A DNA stretch of 5,374 nucleotides from NCBI GenBank assembly GCA_945863785.1, contig CAMBAQ010000137.1, forward strand, positions 1 through 5,374, written 5' to 3'. A program made the translations under genes and the position numbers. Positions within the stretch are counted from its first letter, which is position 1. Each line of letters begins with the position of its first letter. Under the pieces are notes generated by a model. It did not search any database, was not told the origin of the DNA, and saw only the letters and a program-made list of their open reading frames with translations. Shown here piece after piece: positions 5,146-5,374 of the stretch. This DNA comes from Chthoniobacter flavus. Lineage in GTDB: Bacteria > Verrucomicrobiota > Verrucomicrobiia > Chthoniobacterales > Terrimicrobiaceae.

Positions 5146-5168
5146 TTATCGAGTTTAAAACCCGATAA
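5146..5168 (-). terminator. Possible stem-loop downstream of rpmA
   Basis: On the minus strand the sequence is TTATCGGGTT-TTA-AACTCGATAA. The 10-bp stem has a single non-Watson-Crick pair, which is a G-U wobble in the rpmA-sense transcript but an A-C mismatch on the other strand. That asymmetry suggests selection on the minus-strand RNA. It begins 63 bp after the rpmA stop. No U-run follows, so it may be an RNA 3'-end stabiliser or processing site and not a true intrinsic terminator. Confidence 0.4.
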
Positions 5169-5231
5169 GCCGAAAAACCACAAACACGAAAACCCCGAAC
5201 CTGAGAGGCGCGGGACTTAGCGTGGAAAAAA

Positions 5232-5374
5232 TTAATTAGCCGAAGCAACCACTGGCTCGACGTTCACACGGCGACCGCTGCGGTCAAACTTGACGTGACC
5301 ATCAACGAGAGCCCAGATGGTATAATCACGTCCGAGACCAACATTGCGACCAGGAGTGAACTTGGTACCACGCT
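5232..5374 (-). CDS. rpmA: 50S ribosomal protein L27, C-terminal part; 5' end outside window
   Basis: Structural protein of the large ribosomal subunit near the peptidyl-transferase centre. The window holds the last 46 residues and the TAA stop (5232-5234). It begins RGTKFTPGRNVGLGRDYTIW, the strongly conserved L27 core, followed by ALVDGHVKFDRSGRRVNVEP and a short tail. The first 35-40 residues, including the N-terminal segment that reaches the peptidyl-transferase centre, lie beyond base 5374. In most bacteria rplU (L21) is the upstream partner, so it is expected just outside the window. The next gene downstream is over 600 bp away. Confidence 0.96.
   Translation of the reverse strand, partial: RGTKFTPGRNVGLGRDYTIWALVDGHVKFDRSGRRVNVEPVVASAN

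Larger units (their letters stand above)
4610..5231. other. 622-bp gene-free region between rpmA and the methyltransferase gene
   Basis: No open frame here looks like a gene. The stretch holds an A-rich run near 4655-4668, the 33-bp copy of hydrolase sequence (4710-4742), a palindromic dispersed repeat (4801-4863), small hairpins at 4868-4884 and 4919-4935, and an inverted repeat at 5146-5168. I see no tRNA, sRNA signature or riboswitch. Bases 4941-5145 are A-rich and featureless to me. Confidence 0.65.

Overview
The window looks like chromosomal DNA from a GC-moderate, repeat-rich, free-living Gram-negative bacterium. A Verrucomicrobiota origin (Opitutaceae-like) is my best guess. It rests on the style of the ribosomal protein L27 tail, on a methyltransferase type I associate with that phylum, and on the dispersed CACAGAG-type and TGTAGCGGC-type intergenic repeats. 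This is recollection, not a database result.

Layout, left to right. (1) Bases 1-501, plus strand: the C-terminal part of DNA polymerase IV (DinB), cut by the window edge and ending in a beta-clamp-binding motif. (2) Bases 502-764: a convergent intergenic gap almost filled by a 228-bp repeat element with short terminal inverted repeats, mini-hairpins and 9-nt tandem units. (3) Bases 765-1445, minus: a complete metallo-beta-lactamase-fold hydrolase of the UPF0173/UlaG-like group. (4) Bases 1446-1779: no gene, one degenerate dispersed repeat. (5) Bases 1780-3669, minus: a 629-residue exported protein with two nitrilase (carbon-nitrogen hydrolase) domains in tandem. The first has an intact Glu-Lys-Cys triad; in the second the cysteine is glycine. 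(6) Bases 3670-3958: a gap holding a second copy of the repeat element, inverted relative to the first. (7) Bases 3959-4609, minus: a small class I SAM-dependent methyltransferase. (8) Bases 4610-5231: a 622-bp gene-free stretch with an exact 33-bp copy of part of the metallo-hydrolase coding sequence, a palindromic dispersed repeat and several small hairpins. (9) Bases 5232-5374, minus: the C-terminal half of ribosomal protein L27 (rpmA), cut by the window edge.

The genes do not form an obvious pathway or operon: the minus-strand genes are separated by 289-622 bp and have unrelated predicted roles. The most notable content is intergenic. Two 81-bp element copies (77/81 identical) each lie just downstream of a stop codon, in the sense orientation of that gene (dinB and the methyltransferase). 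As an inverted pair they also bracket the hydrolase and nitrilase genes. I see no transposase, CRISPR array, tRNA or recognisable defence system, so I do not claim a new system. The strongest leads are the 3'-of-gene repeat element, the 33-bp coding-to-intergenic duplication, and the half-dead tandem nitrilase.
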